DNA from: an uncultured Lachnospiraceae bacterium | GTDB taxonomy: Bacteria; Bacillota; Clostridia; Lachnospirales; Lachnospiraceae | Assembly: GCA_910589075.1 (NCBI GenBank) | Contig: CAJUSK010000021.1 | Coordinates: 1 to 40,970, forward strand | Direction of reading: 5' to 3' | Length of the DNA: 40,970 bases | In this document: positions 25,983-34,381 of the stretch, one piece after another | Layout of the letters: the number at the start of each line of letters is the position of its first letter | How positions within the stretch are numbered: the stretch's first letter is position 1 | Notes under the pieces: model-generated | What the model was told of the DNA's origin: nothing | What the model saw: the letters and a program-made list of their open reading frames with translations, nothing else | The model's database searches: none | Made by a program: the position numbers and the translations under genes

Positions 25983-26084
25983 TTTTTGCCGTAAACATGT
26001 CAAATTTTGTAATAGCCCTTTTTCCGGCGTGTGCTTGTGATAGAATAGAAATACTCATAAGTGTACAATAAGGAGGAAGAGGAA

Positions 26085-26246
26085 ATGAAGAAACTGTCAA
26101 CGATTTTAAGAGGAAAAATGAACCTGCTGCACGCTTTGAATGTAATGGCTATGGCAATGCTTGTATATACCGCCAATACAACCTGCCTGTGGGCGCAGCA
26201 TCAGCCGGAAACACCGGAATCCGTACGTAAATTCAGAAAATTCTAA
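26085..26246 (+). CDS. agrD: AgrD-like cyclic lactone autoinducer precursor
   Basis: ATG 26085 follows AGGAGGAAGAGGAA and gives 53 residues: a positively charged amphipathic leader (KKLSTILRGKMNLL), then the conserved core TTCLWAQHQPETPE and a basic tail (SVRKFRKF). The Cys followed by four residues and then HQ-PE-P matches the AgrD pattern, so the predicted thiolactone ring is Cys-Leu-Trp-Ala-Gln, close to the CLWFT ring of Clostridium perfringens. AgrB would cut after the ring. Its stop overlaps the agrB start, so the two are coupled. Confidence 0.85.
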   Translation: MKKLSTILRGKMNLLHALNVMAMAMLVYTANTTCLWAQHQPETPESVRKFRKF

Positions 26247-26839
26247 TGCTGAGAAAACTGGCCGGACAGATTGTGGACTGGCAGATACGGAAACAGTATT
26301 TACAGAATGCAGATCGGGAACTGTATGTGTATGGCTATGAGGCAATGCTGAATCAGGCGATTAACATTCTGATTTCCATAGCCATTGCGATATGGTTGGA
26401 AATGCCGATAGCTGTAGTTGTGTTTCTTGTATGTTACATTCCCCTCCGTTCATATTGTGGCGGGTATCATGCAAGAACCAACATAGGCTGTTCTATTATA
26501 TCCGCAATTATGCTCTTGGGTATTTGCCTGCTTTTGAGAGTGATTCCGGAAGCTGTGGACTTGCCTTTGGCAGCGGTGGTATTTGCTGTATGTGGTATGC
26601 TTGTTTTTCGGTATGCTCCGGTGGAAGACAGCAACAAGCCGTTGGATGCTGAAGAAACATTGCATTATCGTAAGATGAGCAGAGTGGTATGGCTATTGGA
26701 AGTGTGTGCTGCCATAACAGCATATTTGTTTTACAGGCAGGCCGGTCTTGTGATTGTATTGAGCCATGGGGTTTTCAGCGTTATGCTATGTATGGGAGTT
26801 GTTAGAAACAAACTCATAAAAAAACAAGAAAAGATATGA
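26246..26839 (+). CDS. agrB: AgrB-like peptide-processing membrane protease
   Basis: The protein has 197 residues with four to six membrane spans. The catalytic pair is visible: His in RSYCGGYHA and Cys six residues later in RTNIGC, the spacing of the AgrB cysteine-protease family. It should remove the C-terminal part of AgrD and form the thiolactone. The basic C-terminus NKLIKKQEK is typical. The start ATG shares one base with the agrD stop. The order A-C-D-B differs from staphylococcal B-D-C-A. Confidence 0.9.
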   Translation: MLRKLAGQIVDWQIRKQYLQNADRELYVYGYEAMLNQAINILISIAIAIWLEMPIAVVVFLVCYIPLRSYCGGYHARTNIGCSIISAIMLLGICLLLRVIPEAVDLPLAAVVFAVCGMLVFRYAPVEDSNKPLDAEETLHYRKMSRVVWLLEVCAAITAYLFYRQAGLVIVLSHGVFSVMLCMGVVRNKLIKKQEKI

Positions 26840-26846
26840 CCCTTTC

Positions 26847-26877
26847 ACGGCCCATCCTGATTTGCAGGATGGGCCGT
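26847..26877. terminator. Bidirectional terminator between agrB and the Crp-type gene
   Basis: ACGGCCCATCCT (26847-26858) pairs perfectly over 12 bp with AGGATGGGCCGT (26866-26877) around a 7-nt loop. It lies between converging genes and would stop both transcripts. Confidence 0.85.
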
Positions 26878-26878
26878 G

Positions 26879-27508
26879 TTATGTCTGTTCGGTTAATTTA
26901 TAAGCTCCTTTCCCTGTTTTCACAACCAGTCCGTTTTTTTCATAATGATTCAGTATCCGCTGAAGCTGTCTGGCGCTGCAATGCAGCCTGAATGCGGTTT
27001 TTTCGATTCCTTTCAATTCTCTGCCTTCACACTTAAATTTCATATACAAAATCACCCGTTCTTCGATAGAGGAGGGTACAATATCCAGGGTGGTGAGGGC
27101 ATCTATTTTCTGTGCCATGGTTTTACCGGTGAGGTACAGAAACCGGCTGTTTTGGTACAGCTTTTCTCTGTAAGGGTTTGTTATGAAAGCAATACTGGTG
27201 AGTTTCTTTGTAACCTCTGCGTAGATGTTGTTGTTTTGTATATGAAATAAATCCATTTCTCCCAGAATGTAGCCGTTCTTTCCCGTTGCCAGAGAATAGG
27301 TGCTTCCATCATCCCGGATGAGGTATATGGACAATTCACCGGACAGTACAAACTGAAACAGGGAACTGTCTAACCAGGGCGCCGAAATCAGTTCTCCGGG
27401 TTCATATTCAATGAGAAAAAGCTCCACTTCCAGATTTTCCAGTAAGTCTCGGTATACACAGTCTGATATAGCAGCCTGAATCCTGCTTTTTTCATAAATT
27501 TTTTTCAT
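26879..27508 (-). CDS. Crp/Fnr-family transcriptional regulator
   Basis: The protein has 209 residues. An N-terminal cyclic-nucleotide-binding-type beta barrel (about 20-120) has GELSIYLIRDDGS and ILGEMDL, but lacks the Arg-Ser phosphate-binding signature of cAMP receptors. A dimer helix follows, then a winged helix (about 145-205; IEKTAFRLHCSARQLQRILNHYEKNGL). There is no N-terminal cysteine cluster, so it is not a classical Fnr iron-sulfur sensor. RBS AGGAGGAG precedes ATG 27508. It is divergent from a MATE exporter and shares a palindromic intergenic site with it, suggesting local control. Confidence 0.85.
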   Translation of the reverse strand: MKKIYEKSRIQAAISDCVYRDLLENLEVELFLIEYEPGELISAPWLDSSLFQFVLSGELSIYLIRDDGSTYSLATGKNGYILGEMDLFHIQNNNIYAEVTKKLTSIAFITNPYREKLYQNSRFLYLTGKTMAQKIDALTTLDIVPSSIEERVILYMKFKCEGRELKGIEKTAFRLHCSARQLQRILNHYEKNGLVVKTGKGAYKLTEQT

Positions 27509-27522
27509 GTCTCCTCCTGACA

Positions 27523-27534
27523 GGACATATGTCC
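27523..27534. promoter_or_regulatory. Palindromic operator between Crp-type regulator and MATE gene
   Basis: GGACATATGTCC is a perfect 12-bp palindrome; AC and GT one base further out extend it to 18 bp with one mismatched pair. Its centre is about 41.5 bases before the inferred MATE start and about 13 bases after the inferred start of the regulator, so one bound dimer could activate the exporter and repress its own gene. Confidence 0.65.
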
Positions 27535-27548
27535 CGTTCCCAACGTTT

Positions 27549-27577
27549 ATTTTAATGTATCATCCTTTTGATTTCAA
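27549..27577 (-). promoter_or_regulatory. Promoter of the Crp-type regulator
   Basis: On the minus strand TTGAAA (27577-27572), 17 bases, TAAAAT (27554-27549): five of six in both boxes. Confidence 0.7.
27558..27563 (+). promoter_or_regulatory. Inferred -10 of the MATE gene
   Basis: TATCAT with no recognisable -35 at 16-18 bases, as expected for a promoter that needs an activator. The inferred start is near 27570. Confidence 0.4.
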
Positions 27578-27596
27578 GTAATCAGGAGGTTATGAT

Positions 27597-28973
27597 ATGT
27601 CAACTGTTTTTGAAGGAAAAAATGTTTCTGCAACAATTTTTCGGTTGGGTGTCCCGGCTATGCTGAGTCAGCTTGCGACTTTGATTTATAATATGGCGGA
27701 TACCTATTTTGTATCAATGACAAAGAGTGCGGAGCAGATTGCGGCCGTTACGCTTTGTGTTCCTGTTCTTCTCATCATCATGTCCATAGCATGTGTATTT
27801 GGTATGGGCGGCGGCAGTGTGATTGCAAGACAGTTGGGAAAAGGGGACAAAGGTGATTCGGCAAGATGTCTGAATTTCTGTATCTATTCTGTGGCGATTG
27901 CTGGGATTCTTACACTTCTGCTCGGAATGGCCGCATTGACGCCCCTTTCCCGGGTCATCGGGGCGGATGGGAGCAATCTGGGGTATACCTGCGCTTATCT
28001 CAAATGGATTTTCATTGGTGCGCCGTTTGTCATGCTGGCAAACGGCCTGCCCCACGCCCTCAGGTCTGTGGGGCTGATCAGAGAGAGTACCATCGGAATT
28101 GTATTGGGAAATGCTGTCAATATTGTTTTGGACTGGATTTTTATTGTGATTTTCCATATGGGAACGGCTGGTGCTGCGCTGGCTACATCGATCGGTTTTC
28201 TGTGTGCCACCGTATATTATTTTGCATGTCTTATTCATCAGGAAAGACAGGGAAACCCATTGATTACACTGTCGCCGGGCCAGTTTAAGCCTGCAAAGCA
28301 GATGGTGCTTGCGGTTGTTTCGATTGGCATACCCGGCGCGCTTATTACAGTGATGCTCAGTGTTTCCAATATTGTGCTGAACAATTTTATCAGCATCTAT
28401 GGCTCTGATGCGGTGGCAGCCTATGGTATCGCTTATAAGATTGATTTGTTTCCGATTATGTTATCTGTGGGGTTATCCACCGGTATTGCCCCGTTGCTGG
28501 GGTATGCTTATGGGGCAGGGCAGAAGGAACATCTGGATAAGACCATGCGGACGGGCACCGTATATGGAATTGCCCTGGGCGTCATATTCACTGCCTTTTT
28601 CATGGTTTTTTGCAGAGGTCTTGCATCCATATTTCTGGATGAAGAAAGTCTGGTCGCACAGACCGCCCATTTTCTCAGGCTGTTATGTTTCCATGCCCCG
28701 TTGCTGGGTATTATCAATATGGTTACTTCTTACTTTCAGGCACTCGGTAAAGCGATGCGTTCGCTCACAATTACAGTGCTGCGGAACATAGTGCTCTTTA
28801 TTCCGGGAGTTATTCTGTTGAATTACGTATGGCAGTTAGACGGGGTTATTCTGACCCAGCTCGTGGTGGAGTGCATTCTGACTGTGATCTGCCTGGTTTT
28901 ATATTTTGGTTCTGCTGCCCGGCACATGGCCGGTGACAGCAAGCAGGATTCTTTGGAGGCATGCCGGACGTAA
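27597..28973 (+). CDS. MATE-family multidrug exporter
   Basis: The protein has 458 residues and twelve membrane spans in two halves of six. The start resembles many Firmicute MATE proteins: IFRLGVPAMLSQLATLIYNMADTYFV, then GMGGGSVIARQLGKGD, with the matching motif in the second half (GLSTGIAPLLGYAYGAGQKEHL). It should extrude cationic or aromatic compounds in exchange for Na+ or H+. AGGAGG precedes the ATG. It is divergent from the Crp-type regulator. The substrate is unknown. Confidence 0.9.
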   Translation: MSTVFEGKNVSATIFRLGVPAMLSQLATLIYNMADTYFVSMTKSAEQIAAVTLCVPVLLIIMSIACVFGMGGGSVIARQLGKGDKGDSARCLNFCIYSVAIAGILTLLLGMAALTPLSRVIGADGSNLGYTCAYLKWIFIGAPFVMLANGLPHALRSVGLIRESTIGIVLGNAVNIVLDWIFIVIFHMGTAGAALATSIGFLCATVYYFACLIHQERQGNPLITLSPGQFKPAKQMVLAVVSIGIPGALITVMLSVSNIVLNNFISIYGSDAVAAYGIAYKIDLFPIMLSVGLSTGIAPLLGYAYGAGQKEHLDKTMRTGTVYGIALGVIFTAFFMVFCRGLASIFLDEESLVAQTAHFLRLLCFHAPLLGIINMVTSYFQALGKAMRSLTITVLRNIVLFIPGVILLNYVWQLDGVILTQLVVECILTVICLVLYFGSAARHMAGDSKQDSLEACRT

Positions 28974-29080
28974 AGCATGCTCTGCACGTATATGTATCAC
29001 TGGCATGGCATATCTTTTTCCGGCTTCCCCGGGAGCCGGTTCAATGGAATAAAACGCTGTCAAAGCGTCTGCATACAGAA

Positions 29081-29107
29081 ACCGTCGGCGTCAGTCGGCG
29101 GTTTTAT
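29081..29107 (+). terminator. Probable terminator of the MATE gene
   Basis: ACCGTCGGC (29081-29089) pairs with GTCGGCGGT (29094-29102) with two wobble pairs and a 4-nt loop, followed by TTTAT. Confidence 0.65.
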
Positions 29108-29109
29108 CG

Positions 29110-29152
29110 TTCATGACAATAGGTTTGCTGGCGAAGCCTGCAATCTATTGTT
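29110..29152. repeat. 43-bp palindromic repeat, copy 2
   Basis: The exact reverse complement of 261-303, about 28.8 kb away. The surrounding sequences are unrelated. It sits just after the MATE terminator, an intergenic position typical of REP-like elements. Confidence 0.8.
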
Positions 29153-29351
29153 ATGCTCGTTTGTCCTTTTTTGTTCCGTCATATCTCAACCAAATCTTTC
29201 GACAAAATTCTCTGAAAAATGCAAATTTTTGTCCTCAAACTGTCTAATTTCTGACATGATACGACAGGGTCTGGAAAAGATTGTAAAATAGAATACAGAG
29301 AGCGGACACATAGAAAAAGGCAGGAAAGCCGTCTCTGATTCGGAGGGAAAG

Positions 29352-31238
29352 ATGGACAGGATGAAGTTGTGGAAGGCTGTTATGTATTGCAGCACAATCG
29401 TATGTATGTTCTGGAGTCTTGCGTTTACATCCCGCGCAGGGGAAGAGGAATCTCTGAACCGTGGGAAGGGGGAAATCATATTTCTACTGGATACCAGCAG
29501 TTCCATGAACCGCCAGGACAGTGACCGTTATGTGATGGATGCCATACGGCAGGCTGCTTATGGCCTGCCGTCCGGCTACAAAGTGGGCCTGGTGGCATAT
29601 AACACGGGCATACAGGCCGTTGTGGCACCGGGGACGGATATGGGGCCTCTGGAAGCGGCGCTGGATGGTATGGAATATACGGGATATACCAATGCGGGGC
29701 AGGGGCTGGCAGAAGCGGAAAAACTGTTTTCCGATGAGACAGGCATTGCCAGGTATATCATTATGCTGTCGGATGGTGAGATTGATATGCCGGATGAAGC
29801 TGCCAGGGAGTCGTCTATGGCGCTGTACCGGGAAGCTGTGCTGCGGGCAAAGGAGAGGGGAATCCGTATTCTGATCGTGGCCATTGGCACGGAGATGGGA
29901 CAGGGAATGCATATTTTTGACGGTGCGGAGCTTACAGGCGGCGCTATCTACTGGGAAGGCCAGTCGGGTACTCTATCCAGGATTATGGAGCGGATTGTGA
30001 CAGAGAGATTTCCTTTTCCCTGGGAAGAGGTCGGGATTACCGATGCAGGCGGCGGCAGTGTCCATGCCCTGTTACCGCCACACGCGGCGCGGATACGCAT
30101 TGTGCTGACAGGCAGCGGGGATGTGACAGGGGTGCTGGCGGACTATGGAGCGGAAAAGGGACGGACCATAACGGGAAAGCGGTTTGCAGTGCTGGATATG
30201 GAACGGCCTTCTTCGGAGGCTGCAAAGATCCGTTTCGAGACAGAGGATGTGTCCGGTATAAAGGCGTATATGCTGGTGGAGTATGAGGCCGAGACACGGG
30301 TAGAAGCCGCTTATCGGATTGAGGCGTTGCCACAGACAGAAGAGGAAATTAAGAAAGGCGCCGCGCCGGTATATGAACATTTTGCGGATGTGAAAATCTG
30401 GCTGGAAGATGCAGGCGGCAGGCATGAAAATCTGTGGCTGGAAGAGGCGATGGAAGGACAGGAAATCCCCTGCACCGTCAACGGTGCAGCGTACATGGGC
30501 GTAATCGGGGACGGTTATATTACGACCGTGCTTCCTGCGGACGACATAGATGCGGTGGAAGTTTCGGTGGATATGACAGAGCAGCCTTACCTGTATGATG
30601 TGGCAACGCCTCCAGCAGCGGAACTTGAAAAATATCCTGACCCTGTCCCGGACCCGCCGCCGGATTACCGGCCTTTGTGGATTGCGCTGGCGCTGCTCCT
30701 GGGGGCTGGGCTGGGTATCGTCTTATGGTGGGTGAAGAAAAAGAACACCACCATTATCTATATGGCACCTGCGTCGGGGGATGTGGGAAAACAGAAACAC
30801 CCTCCGGGCATCCCTCTGTGTGCAAAAAGCCGCACAATCATAAGGAAAGAGACGGCGGGATACACCTTCTGCGGACGTCTTTCCATGTATGTGGTGCGGA
30901 CCAGGGATGGACGGGATATACCGCCCCAGACGTACCGCCTGTTTGGACGGGGAGATGGCAGACTGACGCTGGACCGGATACTGACGGACTGCGGTATCCG
31001 GTTTGGGAAAATCGGTGCGGAAGATATTATCCTGTATCCGGGGCCTGACCACAATATGATCCTGATGGATCAGTCAGAGCGGTGTACGGTTATGCGTGGC
31101 TCGGAAATTATGAAAAAGGGTATGGGGTATCCGGTTTCCTACCATGAGAAAGTGACAGTCACCTTTGAGGATGAAATGACAGAAATGGAAATTCACTATA
31201 AAAATCTGAAACCAAGCGAAAGAGAAGCATTGAAGTGA
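29352..31238 (+). CDS. Secreted/membrane-anchored vWA-domain protein
   Basis: The protein has 628 residues. A signal peptide (about 1-29, cleavage near SRA-GEE) is followed by a von Willebrand factor A domain (about 38-220) with an intact MIDAS: DTSSS (D47, S49, S51), the Thr in GYTNAG and Asp in MLSDGE. A beta-rich stretch follows, a Pro-rich spacer, one membrane span (about 442-463), and a cytoplasmic domain of about 160 residues with an FHA-like pattern but no clear signature. The vWA part would lie outside and the C-terminal domain inside. As the first gene of the cluster it may anchor or gate the apparatus at the membrane. That role is inferred. Confidence 0.75.
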   Translation: MDRMKLWKAVMYCSTIVCMFWSLAFTSRAGEEESLNRGKGEIIFLLDTSSSMNRQDSDRYVMDAIRQAAYGLPSGYKVGLVAYNTGIQAVVAPGTDMGPLEAALDGMEYTGYTNAGQGLAEAEKLFSDETGIARYIIMLSDGEIDMPDEAARESSMALYREAVLRAKERGIRILIVAIGTEMGQGMHIFDGAELTGGAIYWEGQSGTLSRIMERIVTERFPFPWEEVGITDAGGGSVHALLPPHAARIRIVLTGSGDVTGVLADYGAEKGRTITGKRFAVLDMERPSSEAAKIRFETEDVSGIKAYMLVEYEAETRVEAAYRIEALPQTEEEIKKGAAPVYEHFADVKIWLEDAGGRHENLWLEEAMEGQEIPCTVNGAAYMGVIGDGYITTVLPADDIDAVEVSVDMTEQPYLYDVATPPAAELEKYPDPVPDPPPDYRPLWIALALLLGAGLGIVLWWVKKKNTTIIYMAPASGDVGKQKHPPGIPLCAKSRTIIRKETAGYTFCGRLSMYVVRTRDGRDIPPQTYRLFGRGDGRLTLDRILTDCGIRFGKIGAEDIILYPGPDHNMILMDQSERCTVMRGSEIMKKGMGYPVSYHEKVTVTFEDEMTEMEIHYKNLKPSEREALK

Positions 31239-31260
31239 GTTAAAGGAGGAACAAAAAGCA

Positions 31261-33435
31261 ATGGGAAATGTGGTAAAACAGACAAACCGTACGATGCTGC
31301 TGGAGTCCATTAATCCGCAAAAACCGGATTTTCTCACACTGGTGGGAGACGTCCGGGGCATGGAAAGTTTGTCGGACGACAAGATTAAGGAGATCAACGA
31401 TTATCTGCTGGTGCGCAGCTTTGATGAACTTCTGGAGAAATTTGAGCCGGTTGTGTATTGCTATTACAACGCCAACAACCAGAAAGTCATCTATCAGCTG
31501 GACAAGCCGGAATCCGTTCCGGACGAACTGCTCACGGAGATACCTCTGAACCGGCAGAACGAATTTATGGGTATGTTGATGTCCATGATTGATACCAGGC
31601 GCAGTGAGGGCAGTATCAATGTGGATTTCAAGTTTGAAAATCTCACGGATATGATTTCTCCGGGGAAAGTGATGGACGCCATCCGGCAGAACCGGAAGGA
31701 GCTGCAGTATACCTATGGAGAGTATGAAAAGCTGGACGAGGGAGATCCCAAGAAGCTGGATCTGGCGGATCGGCTGAACGTGATGTTTGAGGAAGCCAGC
31801 GCCAATTATAACAATGTGATGGCCATGCTGCCGCTGGCAATCGAAGATACAAAAACCCGGCTGCTGCTCGGTGACGGAAGACCGGAAAATGACCATACAC
31901 CGCTGGCTCTGGGCGTTCTCAGCATGGGCGAGGACGGGGAACTGCGGGTGCTGGAAGCGCCCAAGGTGGAGACGACGGCTTTGATGACCGTGGATGACCA
32001 GGTGAATACAGGATTGATCGAAGCGCTGAAAGAGGACTACAGGGTGCTCAACGAAGAGAGCAACGATTATGTGGAAGCGCTGGTGGCGAGAACCTTCTGC
32101 CCGCTGGCTTCCACCATGGAGAGCAACGTGGACAGAGAACAGGAAGTGGCCAATTACAATTCCTATCTGGAGTTTTACAGGGAGTCCAAGGATGCTTTTA
32201 TCAAAACGGTCAAACCGCTGATTGAAAAACTGCTGGGCATCTGGTGTTACTTTGAGCAGTATCCAAAAAAACTCAAGGGTATGCGTCCTTCCATGCTGAT
32301 TACCAATACGTCCAATGAACTATTGGCCAAATCCGGTAATATTTCACGGCTGATTACCTATCTCAATACGGTAAACGCCAAAAATGATTTCAGCAATACG
32401 GTGTGGTATTCCATTATGCCCAACGTATCCCTGGATCAGTACAGCAAAATGAAGCTGACAAGAGAGCGGTTTCAGGGAAATGCCAGGACGGAAAAGAGCA
32501 ATACCAACAGCGTGGAAGCGCTGGCAAGACTGTTGGACGTATTCCGGGAATACGGGGTACAGTGCTTTTTCAGCTATGAGGCCGATGACAGCACCACATT
32601 CAATGCCCTGGCCACGGAAGGCATAGAGAAATATGAGAGCAGGTGTGCGTCTCTGACGGGTAAGCCCTTCAGCGAATATGCAATTCCCTGCCTTCCCAAT
32701 TTTACCATTATTCCCAAGGACAAGTCCGGCGTCATACTGGACCGCCGGATGGTGATCAACGGGGACAGCGTGGAATTGTCCCAGGAAAAAGAAGACGTTA
32801 TGAAGCTGTGGATTGACGGTGTCTATGTGGGCGCAGCCTATGTGGCGGCCGGAATCGTGGCGGCTTATCAATGTCCGGAATACATCCGGGAGAAATTCGG
32901 CAGGGCAAAAGTGGATATGGAAACGCCGGGTGTGCGGTTTGATATAGAAGCAGATGATCACAACATGGTGATTTACACCACCATGGCGAAAGAGATTACG
33001 GGATTCACCAATTCCATTAAAAACGATATAAACCGGAAAAATTTCGGGTTCGTTTTCAGTTCGGAAAATGCGGTGTACAGAGGGAATGATATTATCAACA
33101 TCATGGTCTACAAGGCCAGAAACCTGATGACCGACGGCAATATGTATGAGCCGATTTACAAAACCCAGGTAACCAATTATATCGAACGGGTTATGCGGCA
33201 TGGCACAGGGGATTTCAAGGAGGACTCCATTGTCTCCTTCTTCTCCAACAATCCCAACAGCCAGAAGAGCAAATGGCTCTCAGGCCGGGAATGCCTGAAT
33301 GCCATTCTGGGCAAAGGGGACGACATCGAGTACATCATTGATGAGGAAAATGGTTACTGCACACTGAATATTACGTTTAATGGCAATGTAAAGAACCTGG
33401 AAGTAGAGATCAATCGTTTGTCCAATAAAGCGTAA
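31261..33435 (+). CDS. Contractile sheath-like protein, possibly fused TssB-TssC type
   Basis: The protein has 724 residues, without signal peptide or membrane spans. The first 200 residues (FLTLVGDVRGMESL, DELLEKFEPVV) recall TssB. The main body resembles large sheath subunits: conserved LPNFTIIPKDKSG, WIDGVYVGAAYVAAGIVAAY in the middle, and a C-terminal NYIERVMRHGT region ending in a beta hairpin (GYCTLNITFNGNVKNLEVEI), as in sheath handshake strands. Its place just before two tube-like genes is that of a sheath gene. The assignment rests on these features and not on a named motif. AAAGGAGG precedes the start. Confidence 0.55.
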   Translation: MGNVVKQTNRTMLLESINPQKPDFLTLVGDVRGMESLSDDKIKEINDYLLVRSFDELLEKFEPVVYCYYNANNQKVIYQLDKPESVPDELLTEIPLNRQNEFMGMLMSMIDTRRSEGSINVDFKFENLTDMISPGKVMDAIRQNRKELQYTYGEYEKLDEGDPKKLDLADRLNVMFEEASANYNNVMAMLPLAIEDTKTRLLLGDGRPENDHTPLALGVLSMGEDGELRVLEAPKVETTALMTVDDQVNTGLIEALKEDYRVLNEESNDYVEALVARTFCPLASTMESNVDREQEVANYNSYLEFYRESKDAFIKTVKPLIEKLLGIWCYFEQYPKKLKGMRPSMLITNTSNELLAKSGNISRLITYLNTVNAKNDFSNTVWYSIMPNVSLDQYSKMKLTRERFQGNARTEKSNTNSVEALARLLDVFREYGVQCFFSYEADDSTTFNALATEGIEKYESRCASLTGKPFSEYAIPCLPNFTIIPKDKSGVILDRRMVINGDSVELSQEKEDVMKLWIDGVYVGAAYVAAGIVAAYQCPEYIREKFGRAKVDMETPGVRFDIEADDHNMVIYTTMAKEITGFTNSIKNDINRKNFGFVFSSENAVYRGNDIINIMVYKARNLMTDGNMYEPIYKTQVTNYIERVMRHGTGDFKEDSIVSFFSNNPNSQKSKWLSGRECLNAILGKGDDIEYIIDEENGYCTLNITFNGNVKNLEVEINRLSNKA

Positions 33436-33485
33436 TGCTTATGGAATAGAAACTCATAATGAAATGTAGAAAAGGAGGATGTATT

Positions 33486-33917
33486 ATGGGATTTCGTATG
33501 AAAATCACAGGAGGGCCGGAAGAGATTGCATTTGACGAGAGAAGTATCACAAAGGTGGACTTTGATTCCATCTCTCCGTCAGATTCCAACGCCAGGGCTA
33601 CAGATTTCGGACTGACGGTGAAGGTATGGGGAAAGATGCTTTACAAACTGGGCGGAGGCGGAAATGATCCGACGCTGGGACTAACGCAGTGGTCTCAGGT
33701 ACCCTCCGAGCGTCCGGACTGCTATCGCAATGCAGAGATTACCGTAATATCCGCAGGCCAGGTGGTGCGCCGGTTCACATTACCCGATGCGTTTGTGATG
33801 GAATACAGTGAGGAAGTGGACGATGAAAGCGGCGTGGGGACATTTTATATCCATATGAAACAGAAAAAGGATGAAAATGCGGCAGCCAGAATCGAAGGCG
33901 GCTTCGGCGGCGAATGA
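33486..33917 (+). CDS. Hcp/tube-like protein, paralogue 1
   Basis: ATG 33486 (AAAAGGAGG eight bases upstream) gives 143 residues; an in-frame ATG at 33459 has no RBS. The protein is all beta, without a signal peptide. It shares with the next gene PSDSNAR, WSQVPSE, DCYR, AGQVVRR, DAFVMEY and a C-terminal GTFYIHMKQKKD followed by EGG. Size, pairing and position between sheath-like and spike genes fit an inner-tube protein; similar Clostridial proteins have been annotated as type VI tube proteins. It ends in a flexible EGGFGGE. Confidence 0.6.
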   Translation: MGFRMKITGGPEEIAFDERSITKVDFDSISPSDSNARATDFGLTVKVWGKMLYKLGGGGNDPTLGLTQWSQVPSERPDCYRNAEITVISAGQVVRRFTLPDAFVMEYSEEVDDESGVGTFYIHMKQKKDENAAARIEGGFGGE

Positions 33918-33944
33918 ATCAGAACTGAAAGGAGGACATAAGAC

Positions 33945-34373
33945 ATGTCATACAGAGTAACAGTGGAAGGAACAGAGAGCTTTGAAATCGCAAAAGAATG
34001 TGTTCGCAGCGTGAAATTCACCACGGATATTCCGCTGGATTCCAATGCGAGGACAAAGGATGTGGGATGTACACTGACAATCAGCGGCAGAATACTGACA
34101 GCAGTGGACGGTGATCCCTTTGACAGTACCAGAAAACTGGCGCTGTGGTCCGCAGTTCCGGCGGAAAAAGCTGACTGCTACAGAAAAGTGACAATCGAGC
34201 ATGTGGCAGCAGGCATTATGGAAAGGAAATATTATTTCCCCAATGCATTTGTCATTGATTATAAAGAGGATTTTGGAGATGTGGAAGGTACCGGCACATT
34301 CACGCTGGTAATCAAACAGAAGAAGGACAAACTGAGTGGTATAACGGTTGAGGGCGGATATCCGGCCGCATAA
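33945..34373 (+). CDS. Hcp/tube-like protein, paralogue 2
   Basis: The protein has 142 residues and is a clear paralogue of the preceding gene: PLDSNAR, WSAVPAE, DCYRK, AAGIMERK, NAFVIDYKEDF, GTFTLVIKQKKD. It has replaced the glycine-rich loop of paralogue 1 (KLGGGGNDP) with VDGDPFD. AAAGGAGG precedes the ATG. Two tube paralogues could form different rings (for example shaft and cap or initiator) or one could be an effector-carrying variant. A terminator-like hairpin follows. Confidence 0.6.
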   Translation: MSYRVTVEGTESFEIAKECVRSVKFTTDIPLDSNARTKDVGCTLTISGRILTAVDGDPFDSTRKLALWSAVPAEKADCYRKVTIEHVAAGIMERKYYFPNAFVIDYKEDFGDVEGTGTFTLVIKQKKDKLSGITVEGGYPAA

Positions 34374-34381
34374 GTTGGACG

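Larger units (their letters stand above)
28974..29351. other. Intergenic region before the injection-system cluster
   Basis: It contains, in order, a hairpin CCGGCT/AGCCGG (29020-29025, 29034-29039), a short ACGCT/AGCGT hairpin, a probable terminator (29081-29107), the 43-bp repeat (29110-29152) and an AT-rich stretch leading to the vWA gene. A possible promoter there is ACGACA, 17 bases, TAAAAT, ending near 29290; it is weak. No gene was seen. Confidence 0.5.

Noticed and set aside
25983..26084. LytTR-type direct repeats before agrD
   Set aside because: I looked for two 9-bp repeats at 12-base spacing and found no convincing pair by eye.
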